NCBI RefSeq assembly: GCF_014282005.1
Contig: NZ_JACFTD010000004.1
Location: 1 to 64,000 of the forward strand
Length of the DNA: 64,000 nt
From: Sporosarcina sp. BP05
Lineage (GTDB): Bacteria; Bacillota; Bacilli; Bacillales_A; Planococcaceae
Direction of reading: 5' to 3'
Shown: positions 1-8,803 of the stretch, one piece after another
Numbering within the stretch: the stretch's first letter is position 1
Layout: each line of letters begins with the position of its first letter
The notes under the pieces: generated by a model
What the model saw: only the letters and a program-made list of their open reading frames with translations
What the model was told of the DNA's origin: nothing
The model's database searches: none
Program-made: the position numbers and the translations under genes

Positions 1-48
1 TCGTCCACAGGCCAAATACACACGATCAACGGGTGTTTTACTTAACAT
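1..48 (-). CDS. tnpB: IS66 TnpB, N-terminal codons only
   Basis: Only the first 16 codons are present (MLSKTPVDRVYLACGR), running off the window edge. The RVYLACG motif near the start is the hallmark of IS66 TnpB, the small second protein of the element. Its ATG overlaps the end of tnpA by 11 bases, the usual overlapping arrangement in this family. It is assigned from so few residues only because of the context. Confidence 0.6.
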   Translation of the reverse strand, partial: MLSKTPVDRVYLACGR

Positions 49-361
49 GCGTTTGAAGTACCTGAAGTACTTCCCCTAAAAGTGTAGGGTTAAATCCCTC
101 TTCAATTTGGATGGAAACAACACCTATTACCAGTGTCAATTGAGTAGGCATACTTGCTTTTGAAGCAATTGTATCAAACGAAAGCCACTGTTGGGCTGTG
201 GATGCAGTATCTGTTTTATGCCAATCTTTTTTGAGCCAAGTATACATACTTTGAACACTAATATTATTTGTAGCACACCAGGCTGTGACGCTAGATTCAC
301 CACTCGCTTTAAATGCTTCAATCCGTGCTTGCCATATGGCTCGCCGTTCGTCTCTTGTCAT
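38..361 (-). CDS. tnpA: IS66 family accessory protein TnpA
   Basis: A 107-residue protein with an N-terminal helix-turn-helix-like segment (WQARIEAFKASGESSVTAWC followed by a recognition-helix-like stretch around YTWLKK). This matches the small first protein of IS66 elements, which is needed for transposition along with TnpB and the TnpC transposase. A strong ribosome site (GGAGG) lies about 8 bases before the ATG at 361. The length is normal and I see no internal lesion, so the element may be intact outside the window. Confidence 0.85.
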   Translation of the reverse strand: MTRDERRAIWQARIEAFKASGESSVTAWCATNNISVQSMYTWLKKDWHKTDTASTAQQWLSFDTIASKASMPTQLTLVIGVVSIQIEEGFNPTLLGEVLQVLQTHVK

Positions 362-441
362 GAAAAAACCTCCTAACCATTGATGTTAATGTGATTATCA
401 CATAACACGAATGAGGTTAGAAGGTGGGGAGTATTTGGCGC

Positions 442-888
442 TTACATATCATCTACCTCAAATTCCATATTTAAAAACTTGAATCTTTTTAAACGTTTGA
501 AGGCAACAGGAATGATTAAAAATAAAAGCATCCAAATAAACAGTAAAAAGAGTCCACGAAAGATAATTTTATTGAAATCAGATTCTATAAAAGGTTTCAC
601 TAAAATTGTGAATACGGTTTCTTTTTTAGGACTAAGACCAATCGAAGGGTCTTTACCTAGTGCTTCAGCAGAATTCATAGAAGACTCGATTTTCTTTGGT
701 TGTAAAATGAAAGCCTTTGGATCTTCTTTAATAGTAGCTACTCCGATTAGTATTGATGCAGATATCATCCAAGTTAAGATGAGCGCTATTCCTGCAGTGT
801 ATGCATAGGGAATAACAAAATGAATCCATTGGAAAAAAGAGATACTTTCCCTATTTTTGTTAGAATGCTGTATTTTGCTCACCTCCAT
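442..888 (-). pseudogene. Membrane protein truncated at its 3' end by the IS66 insertion
   Basis: The remaining 148 residues contain two hydrophobic segments (around residues 27-50 and 110-130) followed by a basic stretch and the start of a cytosolic or extracytosolic tail. I do not recognise the family. The last codons run directly into the IS66 terminus: the stop TAA (442-444) is part of the GTAAGC terminal repeat of the element. The natural C-terminus is therefore missing, and the true protein was longer. The product may still be made, since promoter and start are untouched. Confidence 0.6.
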
Positions 889-1128
889 TTTTCCTCTTAG
901 TTTGATTTTACCGAAGTCCTACTAATCTAACAATAGAAAGCTTGGATTTATGATCAAATACTATAATTATCCCATCTTTTTAACAGTGAGGATTAAAAGA
1001 GGCTAAAGCACATCATTGTAGAAGGAGGCCATGAGCTAATGGATAGATGAATTTATTAACAATCCAGAATATTAGTGTGGTACAGTTGATTAATTCAATA
1101 ATGCAATAAACACAGGGGGGAAGCGCAC

Positions 1129-1566
1129 ATGAGAATACAAAAAGCAACAGTAAATGATCTTGATTCATTATCAGAGCTGTTTGACTTGTACAGGATATTT
1201 TATCACCAAAAGTCAAATGTTAAGGGTGCAAAAGAGTTTGTTAAAGACAGATTAAGCAACGAGGAGTCCGTTATTTTTATTGCCTTTGATGCAAATAATC
1301 CGATTGGCTTTGTTCAACTATATCCTTCCTTTTCATCTGTAAGCATGAAGCGTACATGGGTGTTAAATGATTTGTATGTCAGGGAAAGTGTTCGCGGCAA
1401 AGGTTTTGGCGATAAATTAATTAAAAAAGCTCTTTCTTTTGCGGAAGAAACAGGTGCAAAAGGAGTACTACTTGAGACTAATATAGAAAATATAACAGCA
1501 CAAAAGCTTTATGAAAAAATTGGTTTCACAAAAGAAAAAAACCATTTTTACTTTTTTTCAATTTAA
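1129..1566 (+). CDS. GNAT family N-acetyltransferase
   Basis: This 145-residue protein is close to a bare GNAT domain. The acetyl-CoA-binding motif A is visible as LYVRESVRGKGFGDKLI (R/Q-x-x-G-x-G/A pattern), followed by a motif B region with ENITAQKLYEKIGF near the C-terminus. The substrate cannot be told from sequence. The ATG at 1129 follows a GGGGGG ribosome site by about 8 bases. The next gene, ogt, starts 31 bases downstream with its own ribosome site, so the two may be co-transcribed. Confidence 0.85.
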   Translation: MRIQKATVNDLDSLSELFDLYRIFYHQKSNVKGAKEFVKDRLSNEESVIFIAFDANNPIGFVQLYPSFSSVSMKRTWVLNDLYVRESVRGKGFGDKLIKKALSFAEETGAKGVLLETNIENITAQKLYEKIGFTKEKNHFYFFSI

Positions 1567-1597
1567 GAAACTACCCTTTCCCTATGGAGGATCCGAC

Positions 1598-2086
1598 ATG
1601 AATTGTCTACATAAATTAGAGTACAAATCACCGATTGGAGTAATTGTAATAATTGGTACAGACGAGGCTATTAGTTCAATAATGTTCTCTGAGAGGGATG
1701 TGGTATCGGATTGTGTGCAGGATGAATCCCCAACGATTTTGAAGGAATGCATTCAGCAACTTGAGCAATATTTTAAAGGAGAGCGTCACGAATTTACATT
1801 TCCCTATTCCTTCGAAGGTACAGACTTTCAAAAAACAGTGTGGAGCGCTTTGACAAAAGTACCCTGTGCCGAAACGGTATCCTATAAAGATATTGCTGTT
1901 TCAATTGGGAATGAAAAAGCCGTCAGGGCAGTAGGCACTGCAAATGGAAAAAACAAGCTAAGTATCGTGATTCCTTGTCATCGAATTATCGGTTCGAATG
2001 GGAAATTAACAGGTTATGCAGGTGGTTTGTGGCGAAAGGAATGGCTACTTCAGCATGAGCTGACCTTTTATAAGGACATGTCCTAA
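1598..2086 (+). CDS. ogt: Methylated-DNA--[protein]-cysteine S-methyltransferase
   Basis: Direct repair of O6-alkylguanine by irreversible transfer of the alkyl group to an active-site cysteine. The 162-residue protein carries the diagnostic IPCHRII motif near the end (cysteine acceptor), the YKDIA helix-turn-helix region and the VGTANGKN segment that contacts DNA. I chose ATG 1598, which follows a GGAGG site by 7 bases; the open frame upstream overlaps the acetyltransferase and is not needed. Length and motifs fit stand-alone Ogt without an Ada domain. A hairpin downstream separates it from the convergent lipoprotein gene. Confidence 0.93.
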   Translation: MNCLHKLEYKSPIGVIVIIGTDEAISSIMFSERDVVSDCVQDESPTILKECIQQLEQYFKGERHEFTFPYSFEGTDFQKTVWSALTKVPCAETVSYKDIAVSIGNEKAVRAVGTANGKNKLSIVIPCHRIIGSNGKLTGYAGGLWRKEWLLQHELTFYKDMS

Positions 2087-2139
2087 GTTGAAGCTGACAA
2101 TTTAATAGCTTAATCAGTAGCATTGAATCTAGATGAAAT

Positions 2140-2192
2140 AAGAATTGATCCATCCGCGGCTTCCAAGCACGGGAATGGAATCAATTCTTTTA
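2140..2192. terminator. Bidirectional-type hairpin between convergent genes
   Basis: Arms AAGAATTGAT and ATCAATTCTT flank a GC-containing loop, with a short T run on the plus side. It lies between ogt and the convergent lipoprotein gene. Confidence 0.6.
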
Positions 2193-2237
2193 ACGTTTGG
2201 CTTTGATGTCAGGACAATCAATCTTGATTCTCCTGAT

Positions 2238-2687
2238 TTAATGCTTGTGTTCCTCCACAAGTTCTTTCTCCACACTTAAAATCGTAAAGCTTTCGATTGG
2301 TGAATTGCATCCTTTAAGCGTGTACACAAACAATTGTTGACCTTCCTCTTCTAGGAAATCCGTACAAGTCATGTTGATTTTAACAGGATTGTTTCCTTTA
2401 TTTTTATTTTTTGAACGGTCTATTTCTAAGTCGATTGTTGTGCCTTTGAAAGAAAGATTATATAATGTTGGGTCACCTTCGAGCGTGTAATTCGCAATAC
2501 GAACTGTAGCCGCTTCCTTCATCTCCATACTCTCTAAAAACGTTTCAAACACTGGGTAGTTATAGATAGGCCCATTCATATTGACGACATCACCATTTAG
2601 AACTGCTTTTTCACTGTCATACGAACAGGCTGAGCTAACTGTCATAGCTATTAGTATAAGTAAATATAAAAAAAATTTGTTCCCCAT
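2238..2687 (-). CDS. DUF4362 domain lipoprotein
   Basis: A 149-residue secreted lipoprotein. The N-terminus has a hydrophobic signal ending in a lipobox-like SSAC (Cys 21), so the mature protein should be lipid-anchored outside the membrane. The body has the DVVN ... F(E)TFLE ... RIANYTLEGDP pattern I associate with DUF4362, and it keeps two cysteines (NMTCTD, LKGCNS) in the C-terminal half. Function of the family is not established. It is a monocistronic gene, with a GGAGG site about 6 bases before the ATG. Confidence 0.75.
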   Translation of the reverse strand: MGNKFFLYLLILIAMTVSSACSYDSEKAVLNGDVVNMNGPIYNYPVFETFLESMEMKEAATVRIANYTLEGDPTLYNLSFKGTTIDLEIDRSKNKNKGNNPVKINMTCTDFLEEEGQQLFVYTLKGCNSPIESFTILSVEKELVEEHKH

Positions 2688-2876
2688 AGTATTATCCTCC
2701 TTACGATCAGTTAGCGTTTCCCCTCAATTATATGAAGGAGTCACACACAATATCCCGTTCTAAAAACCGAAACTACTTCCGAATCCGAATTATTTGAATC
2801 TCGTAACTTTTATATCGTTCAGACTTTTGCTAAACTAATCAAAGGTCTAATTTTAAAGAAAAGTAGGGGGAGTAGC

Positions 2877-4631
2877 GTGAAGGTTTTAGTACAGCTCAGC
2901 TGGTTTTTTAAACAGCAGAAGAAGCAGTATCTTTTCGGAATTGCGATGCTTGTTTTCGTTTCCTTATTACAATTGCTGCCGCCGAAGATCATTGGAATTA
3001 TCGTGGATGACATTGCGGCGGGTTCTTTAACAGCTGAAGGGCTCACAAAATGGCTGGTTATCTTAGCTGTAGCAGGTATCCTCATGTACATTGCACGCTA
3101 TTACTGGCGCGTAATGATTTTTGGTTCAGCCGTTTTGTTATCCAAAATAATGCGTGAAAAGTTGTTTAATCATTTTACAAGAATGTCGCCATCTTTCTAT
3201 CAAAAGAGACGTGTAGGCGATTTAATGGCCCATGCCACAAATGATATAGGTGCTGTACAGCAAACGGCGGGTATGGGGATTTTGACGCTTGTCGATTCCA
3301 TCTCAACAGGCGGATTCGTCATTTTGACGATGGCCATCACGATCAATTGGAAATTGACTTTGATTGCACTCATTCCACTGCCATTCATGATTTTCCTAAC
3401 AAGCTATTATGGAAAACTATTGCGTAAGCGATTCCGGTTTGCCCAAGAAGCTTTCTCCAATTTGAATGACAAAACGCAGGAAAGTATATCTGGCATTAAG
3501 GTCATCAAAACGTTTGGTCAGAAAAATGAAGATATTGAAGATTTTACAAGCTTATCTACAGATGTCGTTAGTAAAAATATGCGTGTCGCAAAAGTGGATG
3601 CATTATTCGATCCGACAATTACAGGGATATTCGCGATTTCATACATTTTGTCTTTCTATTTCGGAACGAAGTTAATTATTGCTGGTGACATGTCAATTGG
3701 GGACATGGTAGCGTTCAGTACATACCTTGGGCTTCTTGTCTGGCCGATGCTTGCATTTGGATTCCTATTTAATATTGTAGAGCGTGGAAATGCATCTTAC
3801 AGCCGTATTACGGAATTGTTGTCTGTCGCACCAGAAATTAAAGACGTAGCGGGTGCAATTGATAGAAGACCAGAAGGCGATTTGCATTTCAATATAGATG
3901 AGTTCAAATTCCCAGGTGATGAGCGTGCTGCATTGCACAACGTTTACTTCACGTTAAAACGAGGAGAAACAATGGGTGTTGTCGGGAAAACAGGGTCGGG
4001 TAAAACAGCCATTTTAAAACTATTGCTGAGAGAATTTGAAGGATACAAAGGAAGCATCGTCTATGGAGACAAACCAATCAATCAATATAAGCAACAACGT
4101 TTAAGAGAGTCAATTGGTTATGTACCACAGGATCACTTCCTATTTTCAACAACACTTGCTGAAAATATAGCCTTTACAAATCCGAGAATTGGAACTGAGA
4201 AAATTCATGAAGCTGCACGACTTGCGCATATCCATGATGACATTTTAGGATTTACGGAAGGATATGGCACCATTGTTGGAGAACGTGGTGTATCGTTGTC
4301 TGGTGGTCAGAAACAGCGCATTTCCATAGCTCGTGCATTAATCATGGAGCCTGAATTACTGCTTTTGGATGATTCCTTATCAGCCGTGGACGCCAAAACG
4401 GAAGAAGCGATTTTACAATCACTTAAACAAACACGTACAGGCGAGACGACAATTATTACCTCTCACCGATTAAGCGCTCTCCAGCATGCGCATAAAATCA
4501 TCGTTCTGCATGAAGGAACGATTGTCGAAGCAGGAACGCATGAAGAACTACTCGAAAAGAATGGAAGATATAAAGAAATGTATGACCTACAGCAACTTGA
4601 AGTGCTTGTCGAACAAGGAGGCGAGGAATAA
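2877..4631 (+). CDS. bmrC: Heterodimeric ABC exporter subunit with degenerate catalytic site (BmrC/YheI-like)
   Basis: A full half-transporter: six-helix transmembrane domain (residues about 1-310) plus an ATPase domain with Walker A GKTGSGKTA at 370-378 and signature LSGGQ. The residue after the Walker B aspartate is Asp 499 (LLLLDDSLSAVD), where active ABC ATPases have Glu. That substitution is characteristic of BmrC/YheI-type subunits, in which one nucleotide site is non-consensus. The GTG start follows an AGGGGGAG site. It overlaps the next gene by one base (TAATG), so both halves should be made together. Likely role is multidrug or peptide export; substrate unknown. Confidence 0.88.
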   Translation: MKVLVQLSWFFKQQKKQYLFGIAMLVFVSLLQLLPPKIIGIIVDDIAAGSLTAEGLTKWLVILAVAGILMYIARYYWRVMIFGSAVLLSKIMREKLFNHFTRMSPSFYQKRRVGDLMAHATNDIGAVQQTAGMGILTLVDSISTGGFVILTMAITINWKLTLIALIPLPFMIFLTSYYGKLLRKRFRFAQEAFSNLNDKTQESISGIKVIKTFGQKNEDIEDFTSLSTDVVSKNMRVAKVDALFDPTITGIFAISYILSFYFGTKLIIAGDMSIGDMVAFSTYLGLLVWPMLAFGFLFNIVERGNASYSRITELLSVAPEIKDVAGAIDRRPEGDLHFNIDEFKFPGDERAALHNVYFTLKRGETMGVVGKTGSGKTAILKLLLREFEGYKGSIVYGDKPINQYKQQRLRESIGYVPQDHFLFSTTLAENIAFTNPRIGTEKIHEAARLAHIHDDILGFTEGYGTIVGERGVSLSGGQKQRISIARALIMEPELLLLDDSLSAVDAKTEEAILQSLKQTRTGETTIITSHRLSALQHAHKIIVLHEGTIVEAGTHEELLEKNGRYKEMYDLQQLEVLVEQGGEE

Positions 4632-6418
4632 TGTCAGCAGAAAAACACCCGAAATTAACAGCGAAAGATCAATGGGTTGTCTTGAAAAGATTGTTGCAAT
4701 ATATCATCCCTCATAAAAAGAGCGTAATTATAGCGCTTGTCCTACTTGTTTTGACGGTCGCTGGCAGTATCGTAGGACCTTTGATCATTCAACGATTCAT
4801 TGATAATCATCTCTCTACAATGAGTTTTCAAAAGAGTGCCATCACGAATATCGCAATTGTCTATATAGGTATTCAAGTATTCATGGTCTTCGTCTCTTAT
4901 TTCCAGCTGATACGTTTTCAAGATATTGCACTAAAAATTATTCAGCAAATGCGCATCGATGTGTTTTCAAAGGTGCAAGGGCTCGGTATGCGTTATTTTG
5001 ATAAAACACCTGCTGGAAGTATCGTGTCACGTGTGACGAATGATACGGAAGCAATAAAAGAAATGTTCGTCAGTGTTATTGTCACGTTTTTACAAGCTAT
5101 ATTTGTAATTATTGGCGTTTACATTGCACTATTTTCACTTGATGCAAAGTTGGCGTTTATTTCTTTGTTATTATTGCCGTTGTTTTTAGCCGTTATCGTC
5201 GTTTACCGACGCTATAGCGCAGATTTCTATCAAGACATTCGTGAGCGATTAAGTCAGCTCAACGCTAAAATAGCTGAATCATTATCCGGAATGGGAATGA
5301 TCCAAGCATTTAGACAAGAAGACCGTTTAGAAGCGGAATTTGATGATATTAATGAAAAACATTTCCGTGCTGGAATGCGTAACATTAAATTTGACAGTAT
5401 CCTGCTAGGTCCGGCAATCGATTTACTGTATGCTGGAGCAATCGTTTTTATACTCGGATACTTCGGGTTTTTATCCCTTGCCAGTCCCGTTGAAGTGGGG
5501 ATACTATATGTATTTACAACTTTAATTGGCCGTTTATTCCAACCTGTTCAACAAGTAATGCAGCGACTATCTATTTTCCAACAAGCAATGGTTGCCGCAT
5601 CCCGTGTGTTTAAGTTAATGGATGATCCCGATATGGAACCAGAGCAGCTAGATAGTAATCAATCTGAGATACTAAGCGGTAAAATCGAATTCCGAGATGT
5701 ATCGTTTTCCTATGATGGGCAAGCTGATGTACTGAAAAACATTTCATTCACTGCGAATGCAGGCGAAACTGTTGCCCTGGTCGGTCATACTGGTAGCGGA
5801 AAAAGCTCCATCATCAACTTGCTAATGCGTTTCTATGAATATGAGCGCGGTGGTATTTATATCGATGATGTTTCGCTGAAAGAATACCCGAAAGAAGAAC
5901 TGCGGAAGAAGACAGGACTTGTCTTGCAAGACCCGTTTCTATTTTACGGGGATATCGAAAGCAACATTCGTTTGCACGATAAGAAAATGACGTCTGAAGA
6001 AGTAAGAACAGCTGCTGAGTTTGTCCGGGCAAATGAATTCATTGAAAAACTACCAGACAAATACGCTCAAAAAGTAACAGAACGCGGCTCCACATTCTCA
6101 AGTGGTCAGCGCCAACTAGTTGCATTTGCACGAACAATCGCGACGAATCCTAAAATCCTCGTTCTCGATGAAGCAACTGCCAATATCGACACAGAAACAG
6201 AAGTGGCAATTCAATCAAGCCTTGAGAAAATGAGAAAAGGGCGCACCACAATCGCAATTGCTCACAGGCTAAGCACAATCCAAGACGCGGAACTGATTCT
6301 CGTGCTGCATAAAGGCGAAATCGTCGAACGTGGAACACACCAGGAATTACTGATGCAAAAAGGGCTCTACCATAAGATGTATCTACTTCAAAACAATATT
6401 TTGGAAGACGTTATCTGA
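4631..6418 (+). CDS. bmrD: Heterodimeric ABC exporter subunit with canonical ATPase (BmrD/YheH-like)
   Basis: Partner half-transporter of 595 residues, with an N-terminal six-helix membrane domain and C-terminal ATPase. The Walker A motif is GHTGSGKSS and the Walker B/D-loop is LVLDEATANIDTE with the catalytic Glu present, unlike the upstream partner. The signature motif is FSSGQRQ rather than LSGGQ, as expected when the composite active site is split unevenly between subunits. The ATG overlaps the stop of the upstream gene, and a strong terminator follows. Together the pair resembles B. subtilis BmrCD. Confidence 0.88.
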   Translation: MSAEKHPKLTAKDQWVVLKRLLQYIIPHKKSVIIALVLLVLTVAGSIVGPLIIQRFIDNHLSTMSFQKSAITNIAIVYIGIQVFMVFVSYFQLIRFQDIALKIIQQMRIDVFSKVQGLGMRYFDKTPAGSIVSRVTNDTEAIKEMFVSVIVTFLQAIFVIIGVYIALFSLDAKLAFISLLLLPLFLAVIVVYRRYSADFYQDIRERLSQLNAKIAESLSGMGMIQAFRQEDRLEAEFDDINEKHFRAGMRNIKFDSILLGPAIDLLYAGAIVFILGYFGFLSLASPVEVGILYVFTTLIGRLFQPVQQVMQRLSIFQQAMVAASRVFKLMDDPDMEPEQLDSNQSEILSGKIEFRDVSFSYDGQADVLKNISFTANAGETVALVGHTGSGKSSIINLLMRFYEYERGGIYIDDVSLKEYPKEELRKKTGLVLQDPFLFYGDIESNIRLHDKKMTSEEVRTAAEFVRANEFIEKLPDKYAQKVTERGSTFSSGQRQLVAFARTIATNPKILVLDEATANIDTETEVAIQSSLEKMRKGRTTIAIAHRLSTIQDAELILVLHKGEIVERGTHQELLMQKGLYHKMYLLQNNILEDVI

Positions 6419-6426
6419 TGCACGGT

Positions 6427-6469
6427 CGGCTTGCACATCCCTCTGGGGAACGTGCAAGCCGTTTTTTTT
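6427..6469 (+). terminator. Rho-independent terminator after the ABC exporter
   Basis: Arms CGGCTTGCAC and GTGCAAGCCG with a run of eight T residues directly after. Confidence 0.9.
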
Positions 6470-6582
6470 GCTTACATGACTATGTCACGCCGAAATGTCA
6501 TAAACTGTTCACAGACATATTAGACGTAATTTGGCGCTTCTTTTGATACGATTGAGGAAGAAAAACTGAAGGGGAGAGAATT

Positions 6583-7293
6583 ATGGCAACAGACTTAAAT
6601 CTATTTCTCGCTTTCGGTGCCGGTTTCTTAAGTTTCATCTCACCGTGTACATTACCGTTGTACCCAGCATTCATTTCGTATATTACGGGCATGTCACTGG
6701 ATGATTTAAAATCGGACTCGAAACGCATGAGCAGAAGCGGTATACTACATACACTGTTCTTTTTAATCGGATTTTCAGTTATTTTTGTCGTACTTGGTTT
6801 TGCTACGTCGTTTGTAGGGACATTTTTCATTGAAAATCAAGTAATACTCAGACAAGGCGGCGCAATCTTTATGGTGTTATTTGGCCTTATGATTGCAGGT
6901 GTTTACACACCGAAGTTTCTTATGGGCGAAAAGAAACTACAGTTTAAAAACCGTCCTTCAGGATATTTTGGGAGCGCATTAATTGGGCTTGCATTCGCAG
7001 CTGGTTGGACGCCTTGTTCAGGACCGATAATTGGGGTAATCATGGGACTATCTGCAACAAACCCAGGATCAGGAGTTCTTTATATGCTGATGTATGTGTT
7101 CGGTTTTGCAATTCCATTCTTTGTTCTGTCGTTCTTTATAACGCGTCTTGGCTGGATTCGGAAAAATAGTGGCCTTATTATGAAAATTGGGGGCGGCGTT
7201 ATGATTGCATTCGGAATCTTGCTGTTCTTTGATGGATTGACCTATTTAACAAGTTTGCTCAGCCCGATTTTTGGAGATTTTCAAGGTTTTTGA
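6583..7293 (+). CDS. ccdA: Cytochrome c biogenesis protein CcdA
   Basis: A 236-residue polytopic membrane protein that passes reducing power from cytosolic thioredoxin to thiol-disulfide proteins outside the membrane, for cytochrome c maturation and, in spore formers, also sporulation. The two conserved membrane cysteines are visible in SPCTLPLYPAF (first helix) and GWTPCSGPI (fourth helix). About six membrane segments are present. The ribosome site GGGGAG precedes the ATG. It heads a three-gene unit with a thioredoxin-like protein and CcdC. Confidence 0.92.
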   Translation: MATDLNLFLAFGAGFLSFISPCTLPLYPAFISYITGMSLDDLKSDSKRMSRSGILHTLFFLIGFSVIFVVLGFATSFVGTFFIENQVILRQGGAIFMVLFGLMIAGVYTPKFLMGEKKLQFKNRPSGYFGSALIGLAFAAGWTPCSGPIIGVIMGLSATNPGSGVLYMLMYVFGFAIPFFVLSFFITRLGWIRKNSGLIMKIGGGVMIAFGILLFFDGLTYLTSLLSPIFGDFQGF

Positions 7294-7313
7294 GTTGAAA
7301 GGAAGGGATTGCG

Positions 7314-7622
7314 ATGCAGCAAATTGGGTCATTCGGTGAATGGATGGAATACGTTGAAAGAGAAAGAGCGTTACTCCTTTTTGTGAAAACCGATAACTGT
7401 TCAGTCTGCGAGGGATTATATCCGCAAGTGAAAGCACTGCAAGCCAATTTTCCAATCCTTTTTTATAAAGTAAATGTGGCGGAAGTGCCAGAAATAGCGG
7501 GACAACTTTCGTTGTTTACAGCGCCAGTCGTCCTCCTATTCAATGAAGGAAAAGAGTATGCGCGATTTGCACGTTTTATCCCGATAGAAGAATTGAAGTA
7601 TCGTTTGGGGGAAATAATTTGA
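7314..7622 (+). CDS. Thioredoxin-like protein (CSVC) in the ccd operon
   Basis: A 102-residue thioredoxin fold without a signal peptide. The redox motif is CSVC (KTDNCSVCEG) and the cis-proline region is recognisable as FTAPVVLLF. It is cytosolic, so it could be the electron donor to CcdA. In B. subtilis the gene between ccdA and ccdC encodes a response-regulator-like protein (YneI), so this thioredoxin takes that place. It overlaps the next gene by four bases. Confidence 0.82.
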   Translation: MQQIGSFGEWMEYVERERALLLFVKTDNCSVCEGLYPQVKALQANFPILFYKVNVAEVPEIAGQLSLFTAPVVLLFNEGKEYARFARFIPIEELKYRLGEII

Positions 7623-8143
7623 ATGAATTAATTGAAACAATTTTCACCAAGGTACCCCCGGTTTACCTCATTATCGGTTCAACCGTACTTGCGCTAGTTA
7701 TGGGGACAATCGCGCTGATTGTTAGGACGAAAGCGGCGAAAAGGCCTGTGACACCACTGAAGATCATCTTGCCACCCCTCTTTATGTCGACGGGTGCGCT
7801 GATGTTCCTATTTGAAGAATTTAGAGTGCCGCTGCATCAGGTGCTAGAAGCGCTCCTTGTAGGCATACTGTTCTCTATTATCTTGATAAAAACGACGAAT
7901 TTTGAACGCAAAGATAGCGATATCTATATGAAACGGTCGAAAGCATTCCTGTACATTTTACTTGGTCTACTTATTGTTCGACTCGCAGGGAAACTACTTC
8001 TCAGCAATACAATTGATGTAGGGGAACTGGGCGGTATGTTCTGGATTCTTGCATTTGGCATGATTGTCCCTTGGCGGATTGGCATGCTAATCAAGTACAA
8101 TAAAATAAAAGAAGTTAGACAAGTAAAAGGTGTCCGCATTTAA
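7619..8143 (+). CDS. ccdC: CcdC-like membrane protein (YneJ family)
   Basis: A 174-residue membrane protein with about five hydrophobic helices, in the order expected of CcdC/YneJ (DUF1453-type). In B. subtilis ccdC lies in the ccdA operon, although it is not essential for cytochrome c synthesis. The start is TTG at 7619, overlapping the thioredoxin stop (TTGA), with GGGGGAA about 5 bases before. No in-frame ATG lies nearby, which supports the TTG. The 3' end of the gene forms the left arm of a bidirectional terminator. Confidence 0.82.
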   Translation: MNELIETIFTKVPPVYLIIGSTVLALVMGTIALIVRTKAAKRPVTPLKIILPPLFMSTGALMFLFEEFRVPLHQVLEALLVGILFSIILIKTTNFERKDSDIYMKRSKAFLYILLGLLIVRLAGKLLLSNTIDVGELGGMFWILAFGMIVPWRIGMLIKYNKIKEVRQVKGVRI

Positions 8144-8162
8144 TTGCGGACACCTTTTTTAA
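8125..8162. terminator. Bidirectional terminator shared by ccdC and yneK
   Basis: Perfect arms AAAAGGTGTCCGCA and TGCGGACACCTTTT with a six-base loop and T run, overlapping the last codons of ccdC and ending at the stop of the convergent gene. Confidence 0.88.
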
Positions 8163-8584
8163 AATAAATGTTCATACGGAGTAAGATCAATCTTCATTTC
8201 CGCCATTTTCTTGCGCAAAAATTTATGATCCCGTTTAGGCGTTGCTTGTATATATCCACGGATAATAAGGTCGGAATCAATTTTCCCCGCATGTTCCTCG
8301 AGTGCGATTTCACCTATCTTACCCGCGATTTTTTGCTTCGCTACAGGACGGAATAATTCCGGTACTGGAACGACCAGCTCATTCAACAGTAGTTTTGCCT
8401 CGTCATTCCAAAGGTGGAGTGAGCTCTCCACATAATGCTCTTCCCAGTCGAGTGTCGATTTTCCGTCCGCTTTTGGAAACCTTTTTAAAAACTTCCGGAA
8501 CATGAAAAAGCCGCCAATGCTCATAAGTCCAATGAGGACAACGCACCAGACAATGATGAACCACATAAATAAATCTTGTTGCAA
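8159..8584 (-). CDS. yneK: YneK-like DUF2621 membrane-anchored protein
   Basis: A 141-residue protein with one N-terminal membrane helix (residues about 7-28) and a charged cytosolic part containing WEEHYVESS and a C-terminal LTPYEHLF. Order and composition match B. subtilis YneK, which also sits next to ccdC. Function is unknown. The start is TTG at 8584 behind AGAGGTGAA; no closer ATG exists before the membrane helix. It is convergent with ccdC. Confidence 0.78.
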   Translation of the reverse strand: MQQDLFMWFIIVWCVVLIGLMSIGGFFMFRKFLKRFPKADGKSTLDWEEHYVESSLHLWNDEAKLLLNELVVPVPELFRPVAKQKIAGKIGEIALEEHAGKIDSDLIIRGYIQATPKRDHKFLRKKMAEMKIDLTPYEHLF

Positions 8585-8701
8585 CAGTCTTCACCTCTTC
8601 CATTCTATTCACCATTATAAGAGCTTTTGTAAAAAAATACACGGACAATGTATTCCTTTTCTCAAGTTAACACTATTTAGGAGGTGAAAGGAGGGGACGG
8701 G

Positions 8702-8803
8702 ATGGAACAATGGATGATTTTAATACAAGAAGTTGGGTTTCCAATCTTTGTATCTTTTTATCCCGCATTAACGGGCAGTAAGCTCCCCACTTCAAGTCTT
8801 TAA
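8702..8803 (+). pseudogene. YvrJ-like small protein, 3' end replaced by inserted DNA
   Basis: The first 20 codons (MEQWMILIQEVGFPIFVSFY) match the N-terminus of YvrJ-family small membrane proteins, and a very strong ribosome site (GGAGGTGAAAGGAGGGG) precedes the ATG. After residue 20 the reading frame enters an unrelated structured sequence that starts CCCGCATTAACGGG and stops at 8801-8803. YvrJ proteins normally continue with a charged helix, which is missing here. I read this as a gene broken by a mobile-element insertion. Confidence 0.55.

Larger units (their letters stand above)
1..445 (-). mobile_element. IS66-family insertion sequence, one end (partial)
   Basis: This is the left-gene end of an IS66-type element that continues beyond base 1. 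It holds tnpA and the first codons of tnpB, both on the minus strand. The outer end at 445 begins, read on the minus strand, GTAAGCGCC, which is typical of IS66 terminal repeats. Between tnpA and the terminus lies a perfect palindrome, TGTGATTATCACA (390-402). The other end and the target duplication are outside the window, so the boundary rests on this one terminus. Confidence 0.75.
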
